A DNA stretch of 33,174 nt from JAVBTT01 sp031550325 (GCA_031550325.1 JAVBOR010000059.1:1-33174); one strand, 5' to 3'; shown: positions 1-8,811, numbered from the stretch's first letter. Notes: a model not told the origin generated them from the sequence alone. Made by a program: numbers and translations.

Positions 1-2170
1 CCCGCGTCTTTTCAATATCCTCTTTGAACACGTTGGCCGTCAACGCGATAATCGGGATTGTCGTTGCATCATCCTTGCCAGAAGCCCGTATCCGCGTGGC
101 AGCTTCGCATCCGCCCATAACGGGCATCTGCATGTCCATCAGGATCACATCGTAATACCCGGCGTCAGATGATGCAAACATGTTCACAGCGATCTCGCCG
201 TTCTCGGCTTCCTCCATCTCGAAACCGGTGTCGGCGAACAGCTCCATCATGATAACGCGGTTAATCTCAACGTCATCAACAATAAGCATCCGCTTTCCGG
301 TGAAATCCATGCCTGTAGGGTGGAGTATCCGGTTCTGGTCGAAAGGATTGAACTTTTCGCTCTTGTTCGCGACCACCAAATCTATGTCGGCCAATTCTGT
401 TCTTATGTCAAATATAAACGAGCTGCCCTTGCCGAGTTCGCTTTCGACGCTGATTGACCCATTCATTTTTTCAATGATGCTCTTTGAAATCACCAGACCG
501 AGCCCTGTGCCGCCGTATTTGCGAGTAATGCCCTTGTCTGTCTGTGTGAAGGACTGGAACAGCTTCTGCATGTCCTCATCGCTCATGCCGATCCCGCTGT
601 CGGTAACTGTAAATCGATATGTATGCAACCCACCGTCGTTATTATCAGTCGTTTCCTCAACGGTGAGGGACACCGAACCGCCCTTGGGCGTGAACTTGAT
701 GGCATTTGTCAGCAGATTGATTATCACCTGATTCAGCCTGAGCAAATCGTTGTTCAGATAATCATGGGATAAGCGGAGAACAGTTTCCAGAGTTATATTC
801 TTTTCTTTCGCTCTCGGCGCCAGCAGGGATTTTACAAAACCGATGTTATCGCTAAGAGAAAAAGGTTCGGGGTTCAGTTCCAACTTGCCCGCCTCGATTT
901 TGGACATATCGAGGACATCGTTGATGATCCCGAGAAGATGCTGTGACGATGCTTCAATCGTTGTCAGGCAGTCCGCTATTTTTGGGAGATCGCTGGTTCG
1001 TCTGGCAATTTGGGTCATGCCGATAATGGCGTTCATTGGGGTGCGCATCTCATGGCTCATATTGGATAGGAAATCGCTTTTTGCTTTGTTTGCGGTGTAA
1101 GCCTGTTCAAGCGCCGCCTGCAACAAGCTATCCTTATGTTCACTTTCTGTTATATCTTTTAATAAAACAACCTTGCATAGCGCATCATTGTATTTGTCAT
1201 TTTCCACCGCAAGCAGCATATCGCAAATACGAGTGCCAAGAGGCGTTTCTACCGTTACTTTTTCACTTGCAAAGTCATTATTAAAAAAAGACTGTTCAGG
1301 TGTTATTTCACCTGAATAAACAATCTCGGATACATTTTTCCCGATCACACTAAGGCCAAGAAAATCAAAAGCGGCCGGATTTTCAAGCCTGATGGTGTTT
1401 TTTTCGTCAAGCACCAAGGTTGGCATTGTAACCGTACTAAATACATATCCCGAAGCATTAGGTACCGTGATACTGAGGGTTTTGTATTTTCTCAATGAGA
1501 AAAAGTATGGCAAGGAGGCCGGCAAAAAACATATTGACGCCAGCGGAATGGCTGTACTATCTGCAAAAGCCGGCAGAATATAATCGGCTGCGAATCCAAT
1601 CGGGGCGATTAAAGCTGAGAGAAGAAGGAATAAAAGTGCCTGCACCCGGTCACGCTTCATTACAGCTTCACGCCACCGCCGGAAAAACATTATAAGAAAC
1701 GCAATCATCATTACGGTTATATAGATAATGGCAGCTATGAAAAAGGGGCTGTTTTGATAAGAAAACTGAATGCCGTATCTTGTTGTGATAAAAACGGTGT
1801 CATTTGATAAAACGCATAGAATACAAACAAACGCAGTCAAAACGGATGCCGCGCTGATCATGCGTCTTGCGTTTTTATGCTTGAGCTTCACCATATCAGA
1901 CGAAAATAAAAGCCATCTCGAAAAAAACAAACAACCGAAAGTAAACCCTGCAGCCCAAAAGGACCGGATCAGCGTATCATTTGCGGCTATTGTCATCAAA
2001 CCATAGAATAGGCTGTAGAAAGCAAGACACCAACCCGCTGACAAATAGTCGTTCCGCGTTATAGATTTTGTATTGTTTGTAATCGTGGCAACGCAGAGGT
2101 ACACATAGCACCCGCTCACAAGAAAAAACAGAGATGCTATCAGGAAAGCCGGATTTATTTCTGCAAACAT
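1..2170 (-). CDS. Membrane hybrid sensor histidine kinase with receiver domain (C-terminus cut by window edge)
   Basis: The frame is open from 2170 to the left edge. In order it shows about seven hydrophobic segments (residues ~7-226), a PAS-like region (~238-345), a HisKA dimerisation helix with the HEMRTP motif (His about residue 373), an HATPase domain with the DSGIGM and GGTGLGL nucleotide-binding motifs, and a receiver domain starting near residue 623 (LIVDDVEINR, phosphoacceptor Asp about 679 in LMDMQMP). The family autophosphorylates on His and passes phosphate to its own receiver; the signal is unknown. The start at 2170 has GAGG about 9 bases upstream. An in-frame ATG at 2185 is the alternative. 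The receiver is incomplete, so a further Hpt or output domain outside the window cannot be excluded. No cognate regulator is adjacent. Confidence 0.93.
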   Translation of the reverse strand, partial: MFAEINPAFLIASLFFLVSGCYVYLCVATITNNTKSITRNDYLSAGWCLAFYSLFYGLMTIAANDTLIRSFWAAGFTFGCLFFSRWLLFSSDMVKLKHKNARRMISAASVLTAFVCILCVLSNDTVFITTRYGIQFSYQNSPFFIAAIIYITVMMIAFLIMFFRRWREAVMKRDRVQALLFLLLSALIAPIGFAADYILPAFADSTAIPLASICFLPASLPYFFSLRKYKTLSITVPNASGYVFSTVTMPTLVLDEKNTIRLENPAAFDFLGLSVIGKNVSEIVYSGEITPEQSFFNNDFASEKVTVETPLGTRICDMLLAVENDKYNDALCKVVLLKDITESEHKDSLLQAALEQAYTANKAKSDFLSNMSHEMRTPMNAIIGMTQIARRTSDLPKIADCLTTIEASSQHLLGIINDVLDMSKIEAGKLELNPEPFSLSDNIGFVKSLLAPRAKEKNITLETVLRLSHDYLNNDLLRLNQVIINLLTNAIKFTPKGGSVSLTVEETTDNNDGGLHTYRFTVTDSGIGMSDEDMQKLFQSFTQTDKGITRKYGGTGLGLVISKSIIEKMNGSISVESELGKGSSFIFDIRTELADIDLVVANKSEKFNPFDQNRILHPTGMDFTGKRMLIVDDVEINRVIMMELFADTGFEMEEAENGEIAVNMFASSDAGYYDVILMDMQMPVMGGCEAATRIRASGKDDATTIPIIALTANVFKEDIEKTR

Positions 2171-2279
2171 CCTCTTAATCCTCATAACACCCGTCACATG
2201 GGTGTTTGAATGTAAATTTTCTCTTCGGTTTCCGAGCGGCTTGAACGTTCCCCGCTCCGTTGTGTATATATGCTATCAA

Positions 2280-2308
2280 ATTATAGCACGAACGGGCAAT
2301 CGCCGCAA
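2280..2308 (-). promoter_or_regulatory. Predicted sigma-A promoter for the hybrid histidine kinase
   Basis: Read on the minus strand, TTGCGG (2308-2303) and a perfect TATAAT (2285-2280) are separated by 17 bases. The predicted transcript would start near 2273, about 100 bases before the kinase start. The -10 is consensus and the -35 matches only in its TTG core. Confidence 0.55.
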
Positions 2309-2380
2309 CAGATGAGAAAATTGAGGAGTGTCCCAATGTGTTGCCATATAAAAAATACCTTTGAGAGGGAGTATATTGTA

Positions 2381-2557
2381 ATGAAAACCAATCAGGTGCC
2401 TCCTCCTGCATACAGAGTTTTTATTAGCTCAACATATGTTGATATGATTCCGTATAGAGATGCCTCGCAAACCGCGATTACAAATTGTGACGCCGTCGCA
2501 TACGGTATGGAAAGATTTGTTCCCGCGCCGATTAGACCTCATTTAATTAACGCCTGA
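2381..2557 (+). pseudogene. DUF4062 N-terminal fragment (broken gene)
   Basis: The ATG at 2381 has a GAGGGAG ribosome binding site about 9 bases upstream and opens a 58-codon frame. Residues ~11-45 (YRVFISSTYVDMIPYRDA, then GMERF) match the start of the DUF4062 domain, a TIR/SIR2-like fold often found at the N-terminus of large STAND-NTPase or other putative defence proteins. After GMERF the family similarity stops, and the frame ends at TGA 2555-2557. The usual domain is about 80-120 residues and lies in a much longer protein, so this is a remnant: its start signals survive but its body is lost. The DUF4062 assignment is from motif recognition only. Confidence 0.6.
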
Positions 2558-2594
2558 AAGATACAAAGGGCAAGAAGCCATTCTCCGCGTCCGC

Positions 2595-3065
2595 ATGGAT
2601 GGCCGATATGGTGATTCTCGTTTGAGAGAAGAAGTTTATGAAGCATTTGATATGCCTATTGGTGATGCTTTGTATTTGAACGACTTGTTCGTTTTGGGAT
2701 CCGCTATTGATGTTGAACAAGATGGCTGGCTTATAGATGCATGGGCAGAGGGTGAAGTCGCGGATTGGTTAGATGAAAATGGAGTTACTACCGGTACAAC
2801 CTTTGAAGCGAAGCTTCGCTTTGCACATGAGATTGTTAAAAATGGAGGACGTATTCCTGGAGGGGCGCCTCGCGATGTTTATCATGCAAAATTGATAATG
2901 CTTGAAGGGATTATGGTTACCGAAAAAGAACCGAAAAAGCCAAAGAGTAGTAGAGCGAATAAAGAAAATGAATCTATCATACTTTCCACAAAGGATATGG
3001 ATAATATGCCATCAGATATATTGGAGACGTTACGTACTTTGTTAATAAATTCCTCAAATGAGTGA
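2595..3065 (+). CDS. Hypothetical protein, probably a gene remnant
   Basis: This 156-residue frame is acidic in its middle and has a lysine-rich segment around residues 110-125 (EKEPKKPKSS). I do not recognise the family. The open frame really begins at 2547, just after an in-frame TAA, and the residues before the first ATG (PERYKGQEAILRVR) look like continuing protein sequence. The ATG at 2595 has no ribosome binding site. It lies in a different frame from the DUF4062 fragment that ends at 2557. Either one gene was frameshifted near 2545-2557, or a deletion joined two unrelated gene ends. Expression as an independent protein is doubtful. Confidence 0.4.
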   Translation: MDGRYGDSRLREEVYEAFDMPIGDALYLNDLFVLGSAIDVEQDGWLIDAWAEGEVADWLDENGVTTGTTFEAKLRFAHEIVKNGGRIPGGAPRDVYHAKLIMLEGIMVTEKEPKKPKSSRANKENESIILSTKDMDNMPSDILETLRTLLINSSNE

Positions 3066-3566
3066 TTTGCGTCTATAACTTTACGAGCTTTTGGGTATCG
3101 GATATATATCAAATACATGGGTTTGAAAAGAATGGTAAAATACGCTACCCCATTAGGGTAAGTGACTCCTGATGGGTGAAAATGCACTATATACCCAAAC
3201 AGGTTTGGTATGGGTAATCGCTTGTAAATTAAGACTTTGTGAAAATTATCCCGCGATGGTCTTGTTCTTATTTTACTCTCTCGCCAACTTCACGTCCGAC
3301 ACTCACTACCCATCTCGTTGGCAATCGAGGGGCGGTATATAGTTTTCATAGTAATCACACATATTCAACGAAAAGATATATTGAGCGATATTCTTGAATC
3401 TTTTCTTCTTCGTTTTGTAGTAAATACTGCTCATTGACCGCGCTAAAGCCGTTGATATTACTGGACTTCTAAAAAAAAGTTCTGTATCGCCACTCCGACC
3501 AGGACTGGAATCGTTTGATTGACGGCTCCAGTCTTTTCTTTATGCCCCTTTCAAACCAAAGGGCGC
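3066..3566. other. AT-rich intergenic region with possible small remnants
   Basis: No convincing gene is seen in about 500 bases. A 42-codon minus-strand frame (3434-3306), rich in Lys and Tyr (motif KTKKKRFKNIAQY), reads like natural protein but lacks a ribosome binding site. A plus-strand inverted repeat, GACTGGA...TCCAGTC around 3510-3540 followed by TTTTCTTT, could be a weak terminator. The base composition matches the AT-rich left end rather than the GC-rich genes to the right. Confidence 0.35.
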
Positions 3567-3595
3567 AAAAAAAGCAGAACACTTTTGGTCTGCTT
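3567..3595 (-). terminator. Rho-independent terminator after the PP-loop gene
   Basis: On the minus strand AAGCAGA (3595-3589) pairs with TCTGCTT (3578-3572) across a 10-base loop and runs directly into a seven-T tract. It lies about 30 bases beyond the stop of the TtcA-like gene and would end the ytvI/ttcA-like transcript. Confidence 0.75.
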
Positions 3596-3625
3596 GATTT
3601 GATGTGTTTCTTGTCCGCAAAAGGC

Positions 3626-4333
3626 TCACGTCGTCTCCCAACCGGGGAGCGGAAGCCGTTTGATGGCGTTGAAAACCTGGCTTAACGCGTCGCCGCCGCC
3701 GAGCGTTTCCAAAAGCTCTTTGGCCTCCTGCCTCTTGGTGTGTCCGTTTGCCGGGCAGGGATTGAACACGACCGGCAGTTCGCGGGCGGCGCGGCGCACC
3801 TCGCCCTCCTCCACATAGAGAAGCGGCCGCAAGAGCGTGACATCCATCCGGTCGAGATAAGTCACGGGCTTAAAGCAGGAAAGCCGGCCCTCATAGAGAA
3901 GCGACAGCATAAACGTCTCGGCGGCGTCGTTTTTGTGGTGCCCCAGCGCAATTTTTCTGCAGCCAAGCTCGCGCGCCGCAGTGTGCAGGCTGCCCCGTCT
4001 GAGCTTGGCGCACAGCGAGCAGGGATGGGTCTCCTTGCGGATGTCAAACACAATCTCGGCAATGCGCGTCGGCACAATGGTGTGCCGCACACCAAGCGTG
4101 CCGCAAAATCTTGTCACCTTGGTAAAGTCAACGCCCTCAAAGCCCATGTCGATGGTAACTGCCTGAACGGTGAAGGGAACGGGAAAAAACTCGCGAAGTT
4201 TGGCCAGCGCCGCCAGCGTGAGCAGGCTGTCCTTGCCTCCCGAAACCCCCACGGCAACGCCGTCCCCCGGCGCGATCATGTTATAGTCCTCCACGCAGCG
4301 ACGAACCAGACTGAGAATGCGTTTGATGTCCAT
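3626..4333 (-). CDS. TtcA-like PP-loop ATPase, tRNA 2-thiolation family
   Basis: This 235-residue cytoplasmic protein carries the PP-loop SGGKDS near residue 31, a CxxC pair (HPCSLC), the conserved ALGHHKND stretch, and a third Cys in NPCP. That set matches the TtcA/TtuA group, which adenylates a tRNA base and replaces oxygen with sulfur with help from an iron-sulfur cluster bound by the three cysteines. E. coli TtcA makes 2-thiocytidine at position 32; the exact target of this shorter Firmicutes version is inferred. An upstream in-frame ATG at 4420 lies inside ytvI. The start at 4333 has GAGG about 8 bases upstream and follows the ytvI stop by 4 bases, so the two are co-transcribed. Confidence 0.85.
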   Translation of the reverse strand: MDIKRILSLVRRCVEDYNMIAPGDGVAVGVSGGKDSLLTLAALAKLREFFPVPFTVQAVTIDMGFEGVDFTKVTRFCGTLGVRHTIVPTRIAEIVFDIRKETHPCSLCAKLRRGSLHTAARELGCRKIALGHHKNDAAETFMLSLLYEGRLSCFKPVTYLDRMDVTLLRPLLYVEEGEVRRAARELPVVFNPCPANGHTKRQEAKELLETLGGGDALSQVFNAIKRLPLPGWETT

Positions 4334-4337
4334 GAAA

Positions 4338-5486
4338 TTACCTCGGCTCGTTTGTTTCTTTTTTATCCTCCGGTTCAGCCGGCCTGCTTGGGATGAAGAA
4401 GTCGAGCCATCCCCACTCATACATCTGCTTGAGCGTGATGGCGATGATCGGAAACAGAATCATGCCCAAAATACCCACAGCGCGGAAGCCGATGTACATG
4501 GCCACCAGCGTGACGAGCGGATTCAGGCCAAGCTGCTTCCCCACAAGCCTGGGCTCTACAAAGCTGCGCACCAGGTTGGCCACGGCGTAAAGCACAAGCA
4601 TCCCCAGCCCAAACCATTTGTCGCCAAACAGCAGCGACGTGATGCCCCAAGGCAGCAGAAACAGACCGATGCCGATCACAGGCAACGCGTCAAGGGCGGC
4701 GACGATCGCGGCAATCAGCACGGCGTAGTCCACGCCGAGAATCAGGAAGCCTGTGAGCATTTCGCAAAAAGTGAGTAGCATGATCAGGCCCTGGGCCTTG
4801 AGCCACTTCCCCACCGTTCGGATGACATGATCCTTGGTCTGAAGAATTTTCATACGCAGTCCGGCGGAAAAACGGAGCATGAGCCAGCGCGAGAAAGCCG
4901 GGTAGTCCCGGGAGATAAAATACGTTGACAAAATCAGCGCCACCCAAAACAGCATGACGCGCGGAACAGCGCCCGCCGCCGTGCCGATCCAGCCGGCCAC
5001 CGTGGCGTACATGTTCTGCGGGATCGTAAACCCTTCGCTGATGATTCGGTCGAGAGAGTTATATAAAAAGTCCTGGATCGAAACGGGCGCTGCCTGAATC
5101 CAAAAATCCAGCCGATCCCGCCACTGCGCCGACAACTCGGGGATCCGGGAAACCCAGTCCGAGACCCTGCCGCTCAGGCTGCTCAGCTCCCCGACCAGCA
5201 GAACGCCCAGCCAGATGATGGCGCTGGCGATGGCGCCAATGACGAGCACCGTCAGCAAAAAGGCGCCTACACCGCGCGGCAGGCGCAGCTTTTCATGGAG
5301 ATTGCGCACGGCGGGTTCCATGAGATGCGCCGCCAAAATCGCCAGCAAAAACGGCGAAACAAGCGGAAAGAGATAGCTGAAAAACAGCCAAATGCCCAGA
5401 ATGATGAGCGCAAAAACTGCAATCTTCCATAGGACCCGCAAATGTTTTTTTTCAGGCAAACCGATTCCTTCTTTCTCCAGCGCCAT
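4338..5486 (-). CDS. ytvI: Sporulation integral membrane protein YtvI, AI-2E transporter family
   Basis: The 382-residue protein has about eight hydrophobic segments: a pair near the N-terminus, one at ~80-100, a long hydrophilic stretch with amphipathic helices (~110-160), then a membrane-rich C-terminal half. It ends in the GLNPLVTLVAMYIGFRAVGILGMI region typical of the AI-2E/PerM family. Its length and motifs fit YtvI, known in Bacillus as a sporulation membrane protein of undefined transport role. The start at 5486 has GGAG about 10 bases upstream. It is divergent from the threonine operon and is followed after 4 bases by the TtcA-like gene. No sigma-A promoter was found upstream, compatible with a sporulation sigma factor. 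Family is sure; the exact subfamily is likely. Confidence 0.85.
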   Translation of the reverse strand: MALEKEGIGLPEKKHLRVLWKIAVFALIILGIWLFFSYLFPLVSPFLLAILAAHLMEPAVRNLHEKLRLPRGVGAFLLTVLVIGAIASAIIWLGVLLVGELSSLSGRVSDWVSRIPELSAQWRDRLDFWIQAAPVSIQDFLYNSLDRIISEGFTIPQNMYATVAGWIGTAAGAVPRVMLFWVALILSTYFISRDYPAFSRWLMLRFSAGLRMKILQTKDHVIRTVGKWLKAQGLIMLLTFCEMLTGFLILGVDYAVLIAAIVAALDALPVIGIGLFLLPWGITSLLFGDKWFGLGMLVLYAVANLVRSFVEPRLVGKQLGLNPLVTLVAMYIGFRAVGILGMILFPIIAITLKQMYEWGWLDFFIPSRPAEPEDKKETNEPR

Positions 5487-5558
5487 TCACGCGCTTCTCC
5501 GCCGGCCAGCCGGACAGCGCCTGTCAAGGAGATGCGTTTGCGTCTTTTCATGTTTCTC

Positions 5559-5588
5559 TTGAATCGGACGGTGTCTTTGTGATATGAT
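5559..5588 (+). promoter_or_regulatory. Predicted sigma-A promoter of the hom-thrB-lysC operon
   Basis: TTGAAT (5559-5564) and TATGAT (5583-5588) are separated by 18 bases. The predicted transcript starts near 5595. This excludes the in-frame ATG at 5589 as translation start and leaves a leader of about 33 bases, too short for a T-box or lysine riboswitch. Confidence 0.65.
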
Positions 5589-5627
5589 ATGAAAACACAA
5601 AAGTTAAAGAAATGGTGGTTTTGGGTT

Positions 5628-6692
5628 ATGGCTTCAGTCGCCATCCTGGGCTTCGGCGTCGTCGGTTCGGGCGTTGCCGAGCTTTTATGCGGAAGCGCCG
5701 ATCACATCGCCGACAAGTTGTTCGAGCCTGTTTCTCTCAAATACGTGCTCGATATCCGCGATTTCCCCTCGGAACCCTATCCGTTTATCAAAGACTTCTC
5801 CACGATTGTCGACGACCCCGAGGTACGCGTAGTGGTGGAGACCATCGGCGGGAAAGGCGCGGCGTATGACTTCACAAAGCGCTGTCTCAGCGCGGGGAAA
5901 AGCGTGGTGACCTCCAACAAAGAGCTGGTGGCCGAGCACGGCGCAGAGCTGCTCGCGCTTGCGCGCGCCAACAACCTGAACTATCTGTTTGAAGCCAGCG
6001 TCGGCGGCGGAATCCCTATCATCCGCCCGATCAGCCAGTGCCTGTCCGCCAATCGCATCAGCGAGATCTCCGGCATCCTCAACGGCACGACCAATTTCAT
6101 TTTAACCCAAATGTCTGCGCGGGAAACAGACTTTTCGCAGGAATTGCGCGCTGCGCAGTCGCTGGGCTACGCTGAAACCGATCCGAGCGACGATATCAGC
6201 GGCAAAGATACCTGTCGGAAGATTTGCATTTTGGCCTCTCTTGCGTTTGGACGGCACATCTATCCGCGTTTTGTCCATACACAGGGCATTGAGTCGGTCA
6301 CGCTCTCCCACATCCGCGCCGCCGAAGCCGCCGGCTATCGCATCAAGCTCATCGGCCGGGCGCGGCAAACTGCCGACGGGCGCGTTTTCATCATCACCGC
6401 ACCCTATCTTGTTCCTTTTTCCCATCCGCTGAGCGCCATTTCGGACGTTTATAACGGCATCGTGGTTGTGGGCGACGCTATCGGCGAAACCATGTTTTAC
6501 GGGCAGGGCGCGGGCAAAATGCCCACAGCCTCGGCGGTCGTCGCGGACGTCATGGACTGCGTCAAGCACCTACATGCCCGGAAATATCTTGATTGGGATG
6601 ACGCGCAGGAGGACATCACCGCGCCTGAGTCGTCGTTTGAAACGAGCGTATATTCCTTTGAAGACGGACTGCAAATGAGGATTCTGTCATGA
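5628..6692 (+). CDS. hom: Homoserine dehydrogenase without ACT domain
   Basis: It reduces aspartate semialdehyde to homoserine with NAD(P)H, the branch point to threonine and methionine. The 354-residue protein starts with the Rossmann motif AILGFGVVGSGV, has VVTSNKELVAEHG, and carries the family signature FEASVGGGIPIIRP followed by GILNGTTNFI. It ends with GAGKMPTASAVVADV and only about 45 more residues. The C-terminal ACT regulatory domain of the common ~430-residue enzymes is therefore missing. The start at 5628 is chosen over 5589 because the protein then begins MASVAILGFG, as in the family, and because the predicted transcript starts after 5589. Its stop overlaps the thrB start by 4 bases (ATGA). 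Confidence 0.95.
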   Translation: MASVAILGFGVVGSGVAELLCGSADHIADKLFEPVSLKYVLDIRDFPSEPYPFIKDFSTIVDDPEVRVVVETIGGKGAAYDFTKRCLSAGKSVVTSNKELVAEHGAELLALARANNLNYLFEASVGGGIPIIRPISQCLSANRISEISGILNGTTNFILTQMSARETDFSQELRAAQSLGYAETDPSDDISGKDTCRKICILASLAFGRHIYPRFVHTQGIESVTLSHIRAAEAAGYRIKLIGRARQTADGRVFIITAPYLVPFSHPLSAISDVYNGIVVVGDAIGETMFYGQGAGKMPTASAVVADVMDCVKHLHARKYLDWDDAQEDITAPESSFETSVYSFEDGLQMRILS

Positions 6693-7573
6693 TCCGCGTC
6701 AGGGTTCCCGCGACCTCGGCCAATATGGGCAGCGGGTTTGACAGCATCGGCATCGCGTTTAACCTGTATAACACCTTCGAGATGGAGGAGTGCGACGGGC
6801 TCAAGCTCTCGTGCGCCACGGGACAGGTTCTGCCGAAGGACGACCGCAACCTCGTCTACGCCTGCGCCAAGCGCGTGTGCGACGAGACTGGCAAGAATCT
6901 GCGCGGCCTGCGGCTGATCGAGCACTGCCACATCCCCATGACGCGCGGTCTGGGCTCATCCTCTGCCTGCACGGTCGCGGGCGTCATGGGCGCAAACACG
7001 CTTCTGGGCCATCCGCTGTCGCGTCAGGACGTCATCAACCTGTGCGCCCGCATAGAGGGCCACCCCGACAACTCCACTCCGGCCATTTTGGGTGGCTTTG
7101 TGGCGGCGCTTTTGGAAGACGGTCAAGTCTGGCAGGTTCGCGTTCCCATTTCGCTCAAGGTGCATTTTGCCGTGTTTGTTCCCAATTTTGAACTACCCAC
7201 CGAGCGGGCGCGCGCTGTTCTGCCCGACAATATTGCGCGCAAGGACGCCATTTTCAATCTTTCCCGCGCGGCGCTTCTGGCCGGTTCCCTTGTGGCGGGC
7301 GATCTGCATAACCTGAATGTGGCCACCCAGGATCGCCTGCACCAGCCCTATCGCTTTCCGCTCATCCCCGAAGGCCAGACCCTTCTCAGCGCCGTGCAGG
7401 AACTGGGCGCGCTCGGCGCATATATTTCGGGCGCAGGCCCAAGCCTTGTGGCCATTGTTGACGACCTCGGATTCGAAACCAAGGCGCGCGCTTTGGTTTC
7501 GGAGCGCTTTCCCCGTTGGGAAGTGCTCATGCTCCACTGCGACGAAGTCGGCGCGGTGGTCACCAGCGGCTGA
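6689..7573 (+). CDS. thrB: Homoserine kinase
   Basis: A GHMP-family kinase of 294 residues that phosphorylates homoserine to O-phosphohomoserine for threonine synthesis. The N-terminus RVPATSANMGSGFDSIGIA is typical of ThrB. The glycine/serine-rich ATP loop PMTRGLGSSSACT lies near residues 87-100, followed by EGHPDNSTPAILGG. The C-terminal motif GAYISGAGPSLVAI completes the family pattern. It overlaps hom by 4 bases and precedes lysC by 29 bases, so the three form one aspartate-family operon. Threonine synthase (thrC) is not in the window. Confidence 0.95.
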   Translation: MIRVRVPATSANMGSGFDSIGIAFNLYNTFEMEECDGLKLSCATGQVLPKDDRNLVYACAKRVCDETGKNLRGLRLIEHCHIPMTRGLGSSSACTVAGVMGANTLLGHPLSRQDVINLCARIEGHPDNSTPAILGGFVAALLEDGQVWQVRVPISLKVHFAVFVPNFELPTERARAVLPDNIARKDAIFNLSRAALLAGSLVAGDLHNLNVATQDRLHQPYRFPLIPEGQTLLSAVQELGALGAYISGAGPSLVAIVDDLGFETKARALVSERFPRWEVLMLHCDEVGAVVTSG

Positions 7574-7602
7574 CAGGCAAAATTGTATCAAGGAGTGATT
7601 TC

Positions 7603-8811
7603 ATGGGACTCATCGTGCAAAAGTTTGGCGGCAGCTCGCTTGCCGACCAGGAAAAGATCCGCCATGTGGCTTCCATCATAGCACAGACGGTTCAAAAAGG
7701 CAATCAAGTCATCGCCGTTTTATCCGCGCAGGGCGACACGACCGACGAGCTGGAGGCCAAAGCGTTTGAGCTCAATAAAAGACCTTCCAGGCGCGAAATG
7801 GACATGCTGCTGGCCAACGGCGAGCAGATCTCCATCGCGCTTTGTGCGATAGCCCTTGAGGCCATGGGGCTCCCGGTGGTTTCTCTTACGGGCTGGCAGG
7901 CGGGCATCTTAACCGACTCCAGCTACAGCAACGCCCGCATCAAAAAGATTGATACCGAGCGCATGTCGAACGAACTGGACAAGAACAACATCGTGCTCGT
8001 TGCCGGCTTTCAGGGCATCAATCGGTATGGCGACGTCACCACGCTGGGCAGAGGCGGCTCCAACACAACTGCCGTGGCCATCGCGGCTGCCATGAAGGCC
8101 GATCTTTGCCAGAACTTCACCGATGTGGACGGCATCTACACCGCCGACCCGCGTATTGTGCGCGGCGCGCGCAAACTCGACGAGATCACCTTTGATGAAA
8201 TGCTCGAGCTTGCGTCGCTCGGCGCGCAGGTTTTGCACAACCGGTCGGTGGAAATGGCCAAGCGCTACAATGTCCCGCTGGAGGTGCTGTCAAGCTTCAC
8301 GCCCAACACGCCAGGCACGATTGTCAAGGAGGTTGTAAAAATGGAGAATATGCAGGTTTCGGGCGTCGCGCGCGACAACAACGTGGCGCGGATTGCTCTG
8401 ATTGGACTGACTGACCGGCCGGGTGTGGCCTTCCGGATTTTTTCGCTGCTGGCCCAGAATAAAATCAACGTAGACATCATCCTTCAGTCGATCGGCCGCG
8501 AGGAAACAAAGGACATCAGCTTTACGGTGGCCAAGAACAATATGGAGCTTACCCGTGAACTGCTGGAAGCCCATCGCGACATGGTCGGATTTACCGATAT
8601 CGTGCTGTCCGACACGGTCAGCAAGGTGTCCGCGGTCGGCGCGGGCATGGTCAACAACCCCGGCGTCGCCGCGCAGATGTTTGAGGCGCTGGCCAACGCC
8701 GGCATCAACATCCATATGATCTCGACCAGTGAAATCAAGGTCTCCGTGCTCGTCGACAAGGCAGACTCCGACCGCGCCGTTCAGGCCATTCACGACAAGT
8801 TCTTTTCCTAA
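7603..8811 (+). CDS. lysC: Aspartokinase with tandem ACT domains
   Basis: It phosphorylates aspartate, the first step to lysine/DAP, threonine and methionine. The 402-residue protein starts with the catalytic KFGGSSLAD motif and has the GRGGSNTTAVAIA and FTDVDGIYTADPR motifs of the kinase domain (~1-245). Two C-terminal ACT domains follow (about 265-400; GLTDRPGVAFRIFSLLA and NNPGVAAQMFEALANAGINIHMISTSEIKVS, interrupted here by neighbouring family residues). The ACT pair indicates feedback control by lysine and/or threonine. A reading frame open from 7516 overlaps thrB; ATG 7603 has AAGGAG about 8 bases upstream and gives the family N-terminus. With hom lacking an ACT domain, this is the likely feedback point of the operon. 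Confidence 0.96.
   Translation: MGLIVQKFGGSSLADQEKIRHVASIIAQTVQKGNQVIAVLSAQGDTTDELEAKAFELNKRPSRREMDMLLANGEQISIALCAIALEAMGLPVVSLTGWQAGILTDSSYSNARIKKIDTERMSNELDKNNIVLVAGFQGINRYGDVTTLGRGGSNTTAVAIAAAMKADLCQNFTDVDGIYTADPRIVRGARKLDEITFDEMLELASLGAQVLHNRSVEMAKRYNVPLEVLSSFTPNTPGTIVKEVVKMENMQVSGVARDNNVARIALIGLTDRPGVAFRIFSLLAQNKINVDIILQSIGREETKDISFTVAKNNMELTRELLEAHRDMVGFTDIVLSDTVSKVSAVGAGMVNNPGVAAQMFEALANAGINIHMISTSEIKVSVLVDKADSDRAVQAIHDKFFS

Noticed and set aside
2175..2411. Minus-strand 78-codon frame upstream of the histidine kinase
   Set aside because: It covers the predicted kinase promoter and has no ribosome binding site or recognisable sequence.
3065..3600. tRNA gene as attachment site at the left compositional boundary
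   Set aside because: No cloverleaf-compatible sequence with a TTCGA-type T loop was recognised in either strand.
5589..5627. Longer N-terminus of homoserine dehydrogenase from ATG 5589
   Set aside because: It precedes the predicted transcription start, lacks a ribosome binding site, and is not family-like.
5487..5627. T-box or lysine riboswitch ahead of the hom operon
   Set aside because: The leader after the predicted promoter is only about 33 bases, too short for either.
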